Shown in pieces: positions 33,201-45,200 of a stretch of 64,000 nt of DNA. Position 1 is the stretch's first letter, and every line of letters begins with the position of its first letter. The stretch is from Diphasiastrum complanatum. Lineage: Eukaryota > Streptophyta > Lycopodiopsida > Lycopodiales > Lycopodiaceae. A program made the position numbers and the translations under genes. Below the pieces are notes generated by a model. That model was not told the origin of the DNA. It was given only the letters and a program-made list of their open reading frames with translations, and did not search any database. The DNA is taken from NCBI GenBank assembly GCA_029204225.1, contig CM055110.1:19884410-19948409 (forward strand), written 5' to 3'.

Positions 33201-36200
33201 TTTTCAGCTGGCAAACATCATGTCCTGAAGAGTTTCCCATGTGCATTTACCATGAAGGGGAAGCATGGCCACCGGGAATCACATTTCCCCAATGAAAAAG
33301 ATGGGGAAATGTTTGTAAACTATGACTCTAAAACCTAGCTTAAAAGTTGGACATGTATGTGGCCTTAATATTGTCACTAGACCTAAATTTCCTTAATCAG
33401 TTTCTGTGAGTTAAATATAGCTGTTCTGAGTTAAAAAATGGGTCCCTCCTTTTGCATATATGCAGTTGATAATGGCTCTCGAAAGGGACTTGACAAGTTT
33501 TTGAATGCTGCAAGTGAGGATCCCGAAACTGTACTTCATTATGAATTCATGCAAGACTATAAGGTGTGTAACTAGGGCAGAGGCCTATTTTCTGAATTCT
33601 TCTACAAAATCTAGGAGTAGCATTCAGAGTAGACATCCAAAAAAACTTCCTAGCAGAGGCCTGCTATGTGTAGTCAGTATTTTATAGGACATGAGGAAAA
33701 ATAGTTTGTATTTAGATTTCAAATACCAATATATGCTCTCTATGTTTGAGTAACAAATTCTCCTTTCGTATCTTCCAATGCAGGTTCACTTCAAGCATTT
33801 AGATGGGCATATTGAAGAGGTACATTTCTGTTCGGCTGAGGCCTTCAAGTCCTAGATGTATGGTATGTGCATCATGTTGAAGAGAAGATCATGAATCAAG
33901 TAATCAAAAGTCTCATGAGTGCTCTATGAAAATTGGCATCTTTGTTTTCAAACAGGTCCCATATTTTTCACTTCCGGCTGATGATTTAGTAGACGTCATT
34001 GCCCCATCTTGTTACAGGTATTGCCCCTGAACTGTAGATGCATATACCTACTTAGCCGTTACATGAGCTTTTGTAGCTACATGGAACTCCTTTGGCTCGT
34101 TTTTTAAATTAAAATGCTTGTCTTATCTTATCATCTTTTAGTCAATAATACCTTCTAAGATAATTTATCTTATTACTTTGGCGAAAAGTTACATTGTGCT
34201 AAATATGAGCTAAATTTTCTTGTATAAATGAAAGTTTTGGTTGAGGAATTGCTACCATTGGTATGACACATTATTGTGAAATATCAACATGTTTAAACTT
34301 ATGGAATTGCTCTGTTCTTAGCTGTTGTCCTTCTGCTTAAAAGTCATAGAACACCATTGCTTGTATTCATTATACAGCCTTATTGTCTATGTATATTCTT
34401 TTTTCCTTTGGGGCAATGTAGAGATATATGAGCATGCAAAGCCTATTCAACAACGGTGACCTGACAATGGAACTCATTGTTTCAATAATAAGCCTGATTG
34501 CATACATGAAGTAAGATACTTTAGTGAATGTCCTTGGTACAATAACTGACGCTAAGAACTTGTTCTTCTAAGGGACATCTTTTGTATTTGCTTACTAAAG
34601 TATCCTTATTTTTTGAAAGTTGATAAAAGAAGAACCGAGTTGCTTGATCAAAGCATGACTCCTCAGACTGAGACGCTAAAGATTAGCTCCTTCACAAATG
34701 GATCCCCATTTTTCCAAACATTGTGTTAACTTTTGGTAAACACTAATGTAAGGCAATCAAGTTTGATCATAGGTGGAACGAACTCCTTACATGGAAAGCT
34801 TAAGCATACCTTGAAAATTGAGCTCGGGAGGGACGAGTAGAAGATCATGCAAGTAGTAATGAGGCTTATCCAACAAGTTATATGTTTCATCCCATGATTG
34901 GGAGTTGTTGATAGGAACAACAAATGGGGTGATATGGCTTAAGTGGTAGTCGCAAATGAATACCATGGATCATGATTTTAATACTCTAAACTTCAAAAGT
35001 GCTCCAAAATAGATGGTAGAACTATTATGAACTCAATCACAAATATCAGTATCAAATGCAGCATAAGACAACAGAAAGCATTCACAAGGCAATTTTCAAC
35101 TAAGGAAACTGAATGAATATCAATGGTCATCGATAGCTCTGGCAAATGCCAGCTAAGATCTCCAAAAATGTGGAACTTCCCTACATTAAGCTCAGGACTC
35201 TAATCTCATAATTTGAGAAATGGTAGGGACTTTTTGCCTCTATTTATACTAATGGGATAAGTCTAGAGTCTTCCAAGCTTATCCACTAAAATAGTCTTAT
35301 CCAATTAAGGTGTATTAAAATAGTAAAACAGGTCTGCACATTCAATCAATAGACCCCAAAAGAATGCAAGTATTTATGTGGCCAAAAATAGTGAAGTGTG
35401 GACTATGTAATGTGTGTCCATAACACTCCCCCTTTCAAAACATTGCCCTCCATGTGGGCTAAACTTTTTTAACTACTAGAAGAGCTAATTTTGAACCGAT
35501 GTTTGTTATTTTCTTTCCTGGGTGATATTTTCGTACTAATGGTGTTAGTTCAAGAGTCGGCCGAATTCCCTTCAACCATGGAAACCCGCTTTTAGCACCA
35601 TGAAGCTTATACAATATCTGAGCATTAATAACTCTTTCTCGTGGGTGGAATACCTAGTCTCAAAGGAACATAAGCAACGAGACTTGTAAGCAATAACGCT
35701 AGATTCATTGCGAAGAAGAGCCTCGACGCCTACAACACTAGCATCTGTCTCATCCATAAATCGCTTGCTAAATCAGATAGAACGAGGACAAGAGCAGTAG
35801 CAAGAATAGTCTGAAGAGTAGTAAAAGCATCATGACATGAAAGAGACCTGTCATGCCCACGACTGATCTCGGATTGCGTATCAAAGAGACTAGTAATTTG
35901 TGAAAATGTCAAAAGGAATACGATAAAGGTAATGCCACCACTTCTTCAAAGCAAATATAATGGAAAGAAGCAGTTTTTTTTTAGTAGAATAGCGTTGCTC
36001 ATATGAATGGAGGCGTTGGGATTTGCAAGCAGTGACGCAAAGTTTTTGGTGTATCAATGCTCCCAAGCTGGCATTAGTCTCAATAGGAAAATGCTAGTAT
36101 AACAAGATGCAATGATAGCACAATAGGGAATAGGCTTGCAAAGATGGATGGCAAGGCCAAAAAACATATGAACATCAATGGGTACATGCCATGCACAGAT

Positions 36201-39200
36201 AGAGCTAACTTGGTTGGGTCAAGATGACACAAGGAACCCAAAAACTCTATCTCAGTAAAAACACCGTTTGGCAAGTAATAGGTGGCTGGTCAAAAGAAGT
36301 AAAGCCGAGTGCAACTGGGCAATATGGTTGGTAAGACTGGTACTGAAAATGAGGGTATCATCAAAGTAAACAATGGCACACTTGCCAAGGAATGGATGAA
36401 AGATATTATTCATGACATTCTGAAATGTAAGGGGTCCATTGGTAACTCCAAAAGGTAGAACTTTAAACTCGTACAGAACAAAATTGTTGTGGAAAGCTGT
36501 CTTATGCTCATTGGGAGGGGGCTAGAATAGGGATCAAGTTTAGAAAAAATTCCTGCTTGTCCTAATTGGTCAAAAAAGTCATCCTTGTGGGGAATGGCTA
36601 TTGGTTATCGAGAGTAAGTTTATTTAGACTATGATATCAATATGAAGGTGTTCAATGCCATCTTCCTTATCAACAAGCAGAGTTGGGGCACCAAAGGGGC
36701 TATGACTACAAACAATGAGACCTTGATGTAAAGAATTAGAAATTTGGCGTTGGACTTCATCAAACTTGGTGTTGGACTTCATCACACTCAGATTTGGACA
36801 TATACAAAGGAGGATGGGAGGTAGGAGTTGTGGTAGACATTAGGTCAATGTGGTGATTAACATTTCGTAATGGTGGCAATTGAGTCGGCTCACTAGTAAC
36901 ATTCTTAGATTCATGCAAGAGATCAAAATGTATCTAAAGTATTGGAGTATCGAGCGGTGGCTTCACTGAAGGCTTGACCTAGTGGACACAAGGAAGTGTT
37001 GCACAATAAGCCTTTGGGAGCCTATGCATAAACTACTTCCCGAAAAATAAGCTGATAATCCTACTGAGAATCAATACCAAGTAAAACATGCTATGTGCCC
37101 TCATGAGAAAAGGATGTTTGTTGTTGTAATTCCAATGTAACAAATTCCAAGGAAGAGAATGAGATCATAGTTTATGACAAGGATAATGTGGAAATTTGCC
37201 TCTCAAGTAAAGTCACCAATCTAGTACTCAAGTTGCTAAAAGATCTAGGTACTAGGAAATGTGTGGGCACTAGCCACCTTGACACGTAGAGGTTGAGTGG
37301 TAGCAACTGGAGTGGATCGTATTCAATTGAGAACATGGCTACTGATAAAGGAGAGTGTGCTACTTGTATTAACTAGAGCAATAAACTCATGACTAATAAC
37401 TTGCACGCATAGGTGGATATGTCATGAAATTGGACTACCAACCCAAGTAGGATATGCAAGCTGAGCCTAGCACTCAGTGGGCTTAAAGGAGTCAGGTGGA
37501 GAAGCAAATGGAGCATCGTCCTCAAAAACTTGGAGATATATAGTAGAATTAGAGGAAATCATGAACAGTGTCAGCCTCATGGAAGTAAAACATAGTGGTA
37601 GCAGTAGGGGTTGATGTCAATTGCTGGCAATTTGATCAAGACTCTTGCAATTAAAACATAAATGCTTCTCACGGATCTCAAATTTCTCGATAGGTGAGCA
37701 ACGATGGATAAATACATGGCATGCAAACGGAAGGGGTTGTGGACCAGAAGATGGAGAGGGACTAGGAGTGGAGGAAGAGGCAATGGCAAGTTGTGAAAAA
37801 GGGTGGGGAGACAAGTTGTACAGGTAGATGACAAGAGGTTGGGGTGCTTGTGTTGCAGAGTATTGGCAAAAGAATTCACATGGGAAAGGGAGGTAGGTGA
37901 AAAAGAGGAAACATTGTACCTGAGAGCACCTCGTAGACCTGCAATGTAGCATAAGAAGATTTGGAAATAAGTAGGAGAGATCCACGTAACATGATGTATA
38001 AGCAGCCAAGTCAGCAGTGTGGGAGAGACTACAAAAAGCATCATGCTAGCGAATCGCCCAATAGGGATCAATCATGGCTATGCGAAGGGCCTCCTTAAGT
38101 TCATGCCGAATAGTGAGTGTTACATGAGGAGTCTGGCAGAAAATAAGCCACCAAGGTGTAGCACAGTCGTCCAAGTTTAATTGAGCTAGATGGATGCATC
38201 GTATGTCTATCTTGGGAAACATAAAGAAGCAGGTCTCTAGTTTAGAATACCCATGGATGAGTAGAAGCGCAGACTAATTGGGTTAGATATTTATTGCTAG
38301 TTGAGTTTGCTTACAATGATAAAAAGCACGTGTCTACTAGTATGAGCCCATTTGAGCTCAATTATGGTTTCCGCCTTGCTAGTCTCAGTCATGGACTCGG
38401 CTCATTACATTCGCCGCGTCCATTTACATTTACAGTTACTTTACTTTATGCATAAGCAGGCCTTGGGCCCTTTTTTATTCATTAGTGACATTCAGACTAT
38501 ATGGTTGGCCTTTGGCCTTATTATTCATTATTAGGCCATTTGGACATATTACTGGAGAGTGGGGGCCTTCTTGGAGGGCGCACTATTATCCCTCCCAGTT
38601 GGGCCCCAGCCACTGGAAGCTTCCTTTTAGGGCTTCCTCTTGGCTATAAGTAGGGAAACTGTGTCATTTGTCATTCAGCTGATGATATTGATCTTTCTCG
38701 TTAGCCTCCTTAATCTCTCTCTTTCCTGCTTTCTAGGGTTAAGTCTTGCTTATGTGATGCTTTCATAGCTTAATTGTAGATCAGCTGTGGCTTTATTCGT
38801 AACTTGGTATCAGAGCACTTTTCTGAGCACAATCTGGAATTTTTTCTTTGCTGCCTTGCCTTGCTCCTCCATCGCTGTTCCTACAGCTCCATTACCGTTT
38901 TGACAGCCCTGTTCCATCGCTGCTCCTTCCACTCCTTCCTGCCCAGCGTTCCCCCTGTTTTGTCCCCTCTTTTCTTTGCTGCCCAGCGCTCCTCTTCCTT
39001 TCCATCGCTGTCCCTGCCTTCCGACCTATCACTTTCGTCTGATATTTTTCCAGTTTGCAGCCATCTTCCACAGTTAGTTCCCTGACTGTCCAGCACCCAT
39101 CCTCATCCAAAAACTACCCAATCCCGACATCATTTGCTATTCCAAACAGCTAAAATTCTTCAACCTGTAAATCGTTGCCTCAGCACTCCCAACTTGTCAC

Positions 39201-42200
39201 TTTTGCCTTTTTTTTTCTCCAATTCCAGCCATCTTTTACAGCTTATCAAAAGGCTGTCGCGCGCTCCTTCTCCACCACATTTTCAGGAATTTTGACTCCG
39301 TTTACTCTTTCAAATTCACATTGTATCCCTGGCTATCCAGCGCATTTTTACAGCTTCTCCATTGTTCATTGCTGTCTGTTTTTTTCAGTTGTGATAATAT
39401 TGGTTGCAATAGGCTAATATGGGGTGACGACAAGAGTCCGCTCCCTCAAGTTTTCGTCTATTCCTTCCACTATCATTATGGCACATTCACCTACCCCGAG
39501 TGAGACTACTCAGGAAACCTTATTCGATCAGTTTCGTCGCATGGATGAGACCCTTTCTGGCCTCATTCTTCGCTTCGATTCAGTTATGACCGGCTTTGCT
39601 ACTATGCAGTCACAGATTGATTCTTTACAGCCTCATGGTCCTGGTAAAGCTCCTGTTTTTCCTACATTTGGGACTCCCCCTCCATTTGGATTTCCATCTT
39701 CTTCTGTTAGTCAGCCTGGTGGTGGACCGTTCATTCCATCTAACCCACCTCCTGGTTTCTTTCCTCGTCCCCCCCTTCCTGAGCCACACTTTGCTCGAGA
39801 CTTTCGTGATAGGGTACAGCTTGCTACCTATTCCGGTTCCTCCGACGGGAACTTATTAGAGAATTGGTTTGCTAAGCTTGACACATATTTTCAGATTTAC
39901 CCCAAGACTGATCCTCAGAAGATCCAATTGGCTGCTTTACATTTAGATGGACGTGCCGCCACGTGGTGGCGAGTTTATAGAGTTGATCCTGATCGGGAAG
40001 GGCTCCATGTATGGCATACTTTTCGCCGTGACCTCCGCCATGCTATGATTGATCCTCAGTGGCTTGACCGCCAACGTGATACATTCCGTAGTCTCACTAA
40101 GACCAGTGATCTTGCTTCTTATATAGATCAGTTTATGGAGCTTTCTTATCTTTTCACAAATCTACAGCCCACTGAGCTTATTTCTCGTTACATTGCTGGG
40201 CTTCGTGGTGCTTTACGTTATGATGTTTCTTCCTTCCGTCCTACCACACTTGTTGAGGCGATGTCTCTTGCCAGTACTTTACAGCATAAGTACTCTGACA
40301 CCCTTCCTTCCCGCTTCTCCCAACCCCGTCCTTCTGCTTCACCTTTTTCCGCTACGTTCACCTCTACACCGGCCCCTTCTGTTCCAGCTCTCTCCATTGC
40401 CCCTTCGCCTCCTCGACGTGCTTTTGTCCGACGTTACACGTCTGCAGAGTTCGCTGATCTTCAGCAGAAGCATCTTTGCTTTCGTTGTAAGAGTCCTGAC
40501 CATCTTGCTTGTGATTGCCGCCAGCCTCTCCCTACTACTACTGCTGTTTTTTACCATGAGGGCACTACTCCAGATGATTCCGATATCTACATTCATATCT
40601 CTGATGAGCCTGACTTATCCTCTGAGCCTTCCCCTGATTTACTTCCTGCTACTTGCCATGCTCAACTTGCCTATGCTACTTGGACAGGGCGTCCTGGTCC
40701 TCGCTCCATTCGGTTACGTGTGCGTATTACAGGTCGAGAGTATATTGCTTTAGTTGATACTAGTAGCACTCATTCTTTTATTAGCAGTTATATCACTAGT
40801 CGGATCCGTGCTTCACCTGTTCCTGCTTCCCAGCCTCTCACAGTTGAGGTTGCCAGTTCTCATTCTTTTACTAGTTCTCAGATGTTTCAGCGTTTACCAT
40901 ACCGCATTGGAGATTTCTCTGGACAGGCAGATCTTTACATTATCCCTATGGAGCGTTATGATCTTATCCTTGGTGCTGATTGGTTTGCATCTCTTGGAGC
41001 CGTTACACTGGACTTGACACAGCAGACATTGACATTTGTACATGATGCAGTTACACAGTCGCTTGTGGGCATTGATTCTCAGGGAGACTTCCAGTTGATT
41101 ACTGGGAAGCAGTTTATTTGCAGCCTGCCGAAGGCTCATTGTGCTGCCTTATTATGTGTTCAGCAGGCAGTACCAGTTCCTCCAGTTTCTACACCAGCAG
41201 CTGTTCCTCAGGTGATTTCTGACTTATTACATCAGTATGCTTTTGTCTTTTCAGGACCTACGACGCTACCACCATTACGTGACGTGAACCATCATATTGA
41301 TTTGCGTCCTGGTTCTGCTCCTCCCTCCCGTCCCCCTTATCGTATGTCTCGATCTGAGCGTGATGAGTTTGAGCTCCATATTACTGCCTTGTTAGATCAG
41401 GGTCTCATTGTTCCTAGTCACAGCCCTTTTGGTGCTCCTGTTCTCCTTATTAATAAGAAAGATGGTACCAAACGCCTTTGTATTGATTACCGTGCTTTAA
41501 ATAAGTTGACTATTCGTAATCAGTACCCTATTCCACACATGGATGACCTCTTTGACCAGCTCGGTACCTCTAAAATCTTTTCCAAGATAGACCTTCGTTC
41601 TGGATATTACCAAATCAGGATGCACCCTTCTGACGAACATAAGACTGCTTTCCGTACTCATCTTGGTTTATATGAATTTCGTGTGCTTCCTTTTGGTGTT
41701 ACTAATGGCCCTCCTACGTTCCAGAATGTGATGAATAACGTCTTACGTCCGCTTCTTGGTCATTGTGTCTTGGTTTATTTTGATGATATTCTTATTTTTA
41801 GTCAGTCTCTTGCTGAGCATGTTGCCCATCTTTCCTCGGTCTTTCAGTTACTTGTACACCACCAGTTATTTGCTAAGTTGTCTAAATGTTCTTTTGCTGT
41901 TTCTGAGATCGAGTTTCTTGGTTTTCTTATTTGGTATGGTCACATTCGTCTGGACCCTCATAAGGTTCAGGCCATCCAGGATTGGCCTATACCTACTGAT
42001 ATTCATCATGTTCGTATGTTTCTTGGGTTAGCCACTCACCTTCGTCGTCCAGTTCCTCATTTTGCCACTATCGCAGCTCCTCTTCATGCACTTTTGAAGA
42101 AGTCTAGTACTTTTTTGTGGACTCCTGATTGTCAGACAGCGTTTGATACTCTTCATCGTGCTGTTGTTGATGCTGCCGTTATGTGTTTACCACAGTTTGA

Positions 42201-45200
42201 TCAGAAGTTTCTTGTTGAGACTGATGCTACTAATGCTGGTTTGGGTGCTTTACTTCGCCAGTCACAATGTATTATTGCTTATGAGTAGCGTCGTCTTCGC
42301 TCTTATGAGCAACATTATTCTGTGCATGAGAAAGAGCTTCTTGCTATTATCTATGCTCTTAAGAAGTGGCGTCATTATCTGTATCGAGCCCCATTTGACA
42401 TTATTACTGATCACCAGTCTTTACGTTATCTGTTTTCTCAACGTGACCTTAGTGATCGTCAATTTCGTTGGTTGCAGTTTTTACAGTCTTTTAATTTCTC
42501 CATATTGTATCGTCCTGGTCGTGCTAACATTGCTGCTGATGCATTATCTCGTCTTCCAGCTTTGTTAAATACACTCGTTTCTACTATTCCTCCATGGTTT
42601 GAGGCTCTACCTGCAGCATACCTTACATGTTCTGATTTTCGTGATGTTTATAGTTCTGCCCCACCTGTTTCGTCCAGTCCTCATCAGGTTTACTCCATTA
42701 TTGACAATCGTCTTTATCATTATGATTCTCTTTGTATCCCTAGTTCTTTGGGTATCCGTTCCCAGTTGTTGTCGGATGCTCATTCCTCTCCTGTTGGGGG
42801 TCACTTTGGTTTTCAAAAGTCTTATGCTTGTCTCAAAGACCATTTCTATTGGCCCTCTCTTCGATCTGAGCTTGCTGTACTTATTCGTACCTGCCCTTTC
42901 TGTCTTCGTAATAAGTACTCCCGTTCTAAATCTGCTGGTATGCTCCAGAGTTGGCCTATTCCTCATCGCCAGTGGACTGATATATCTATGGACTTTATCC
43001 TTGGCCTTCCCCATACCCAGCGTGGTCACGATTCATGTATGGTGGTAGTTGACAGGTTCTCGAAACAGGCACATTTTATCCCAGTTTGCAGTACTATCAC
43101 AGCAGAGCAGTGTGCACGTTTGTTCCTATCAGAGATTTTCCACTTGCATGGATTTCCTCGTACTATCCTTATCAGACCTCAGTTGATCGTCACTGCCGCC
43201 ATGTTGAGTTTCAGCTTGGAGATATGGTTTATCTACGCTTACGGTTTGCACGTCATCATTTTGTCCAGGGCCATGCTTCTACTGAGAAGCTTGCACCACG
43301 TTATTATGGGCCTTATCGCATTGTGGAGGTTCTTAGTCCAGTTACATATCGCTTACAGCTTCCTGCTTCCACATGCGCCTGTGATGTATTCCATGTCAGT
43401 TTATTGCGTGCTGCTATTGAGGATGACGCTCCTTGTGATGCTGAGTTTCCTACTGCTCCAGAGTTATTTCCATTTTTACCTGCTGCTATATTACAGGTCC
43501 GTCTATACCATAGTCGACGTCGCCGGCTGATTCAGTTTTTGGTCCAGTGGGATGGTCGTCCTATTGAGGAGGCTACATGGGAGCCTATTGATGTGTTTTA
43601 TCATACACAATTGCTTGCGGATCAGGCTCGTGCTCTTGCTGCACTTGTTGATTCCTCTACATCAGATGTTCCTCTAGCTGTTGATGCACCAGGGCTTGCT
43701 GCTACTTGATCCGGTTATCTTTTCGGCAGTTGGGTCTTTTTTTTGTGTCGGGGAGAGTTATGGACTCGGCTCATTACATTCGCCGCGTCCATTTACATTT
43801 ACAGTTACTTTACTTTATGCATAAGCAGGCCTTGGGCCCTTTTTTATTCATTAGTGACATTCAGACTATATGGTTGGCCTTTGGCCTTATTATTCATTAT
43901 TAGGCCATTTGGACATATTACTAGAGAGTGGGAGCCTTCTTGGAGGGCGCACTATTATCCCTCCCAGTTGGGCCCTAGCCACTGGAAGCTTCCTTTTAGG
44001 GCTTCCTCTTGGCTATAAGTAGAGAAACTGTGTCATTTGTCATTCAGCTGATGATATTGATCTCTCTCGTTAGCCTCCTTAATCTCTCTCTTTCCTGCTT
44101 TCTAGGGTTAAGTCTTGCTTATGTGATGCTTTCATAGCTTAATTCTAGATCAGTTGTGGCTTTATTCGTAACTGTCTCGCTACATTGGGCAGTCCCCTAT
44201 AAGTACCTAATGTTGCAAAGTTTTTGACTTAGATGCAGGCAAAGCCAAAGTTGGCACGTTTAAGTCTGTCCAAGGCTCAAGATTGGGCAGTGGGTTATGC
44301 TCATGCAAATCGTACTTATAGGGAATTCGATGATGGTGATATGGTCTTTTTGCTAGTGCCGCCTAAGTCTAAGGTGATGAAAACGGCAAGTGTAAAAAGC
44401 TATCCCCTAGGTACTGTGGATCGTGGCTAATCATCTGAATAAATGCTTGCATGATGGTGATAACCTGATAAGTGGCGTCATCATACTCCAGAAGAGAGAT
44501 GTGGTTATAGACCATGGGCCCACCATGGGCTGGCCCAAGCATATCTTAGAGCAGAGGCAGAGATGATTGTGAACTTGTGTCCTCCAAGAATACCTCAAAA
44601 CGTGGAAAGGACTATTGTTGTCAAAGGCAACTTGGGAGAGTCATTCATGGCTACAACATGCTTTTCATGAGTTTTTCATCAAGGATTGATGACTTTTGCA
44701 AGGTGGGATGGAATGCTAGGACCCAGTCATGGCCTAGACCATGATTGCTAGGAGTGGTAGGTACAAGGTCGTGACCAGTCACCAGTCACCGACAGGCAAC
44801 CGCCAATTGTGCAGAGTGCATCATAGTCATTGACATTATTGAGAGGCGCACACCCTGAGTATGGGTAGCGATACATAACCGTCATGCCATTGACAGAGTC
44901 TGAATATGGTCATATACAGGCTGGGGATATGGTTAGTTAGCAGTCAACTGCTACTAGGCGCAATTGTGCATGGGGGTGGTAACCTATTTCTTGGTCAAGA
45001 TGCCTTGCCTAGGATGTCTTTGCTCATGTTCTTTTTTCTTGTGGTTGCCACAATTTGTTTTTATGGATAGCTTGGGACATTGGCACCTCTCAACATCAAT
45101 AACAAAAATAGGGCCTAGTTCGAGCAAACTTAGTCAACTTGCAAATGAATGATTTTTCTTCAATTTGATGATTCCTTTAGGTTCAAAATAGTTCAAAAAC

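Larger units (their letters stand above)
38387..44173 (+). mobile_element. Near-complete chromodomain Ty3/gypsy element with AG...CT LTRs
   Basis: 5,787 bp. LTRs of exactly 418 bp each (38387-38804, 43756-44173) differ at about eight positions by eye (about 98 percent). Target duplication GTCTC (38382-38386, 44174-44178). Primer site TGGTATCAGAGC (38805-38816) directly abuts the LTR. Polypurine tract CGGGGAG ends at 43755. LTR ends form the inverted pair AGTTA/TAACT (left LTR AGTCA). Order: gag, protease, RT, RNase H, integrase, chromodomain. It is disabled by one in-frame TAG, an altered protease motif and an integrase deletion with frameshift. Inserted into an older gypsy relic. Confidence 0.96.

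Noticed and set aside
39596-40753. Long open frames of up to 186 codons, offset or antisense to gag-pol
   Set aside because: They overlap the well-supported gypsy polyprotein, are Leu/Phe/Val-rich shadow translations and show no domain.
38260-44720. Endogenous pararetrovirus (caulimovirus-like) insertion
   Set aside because: LTRs, integrase zinc-binding region and chromodomain are present, which identifies Ty3/gypsy rather than a pararetrovirus.
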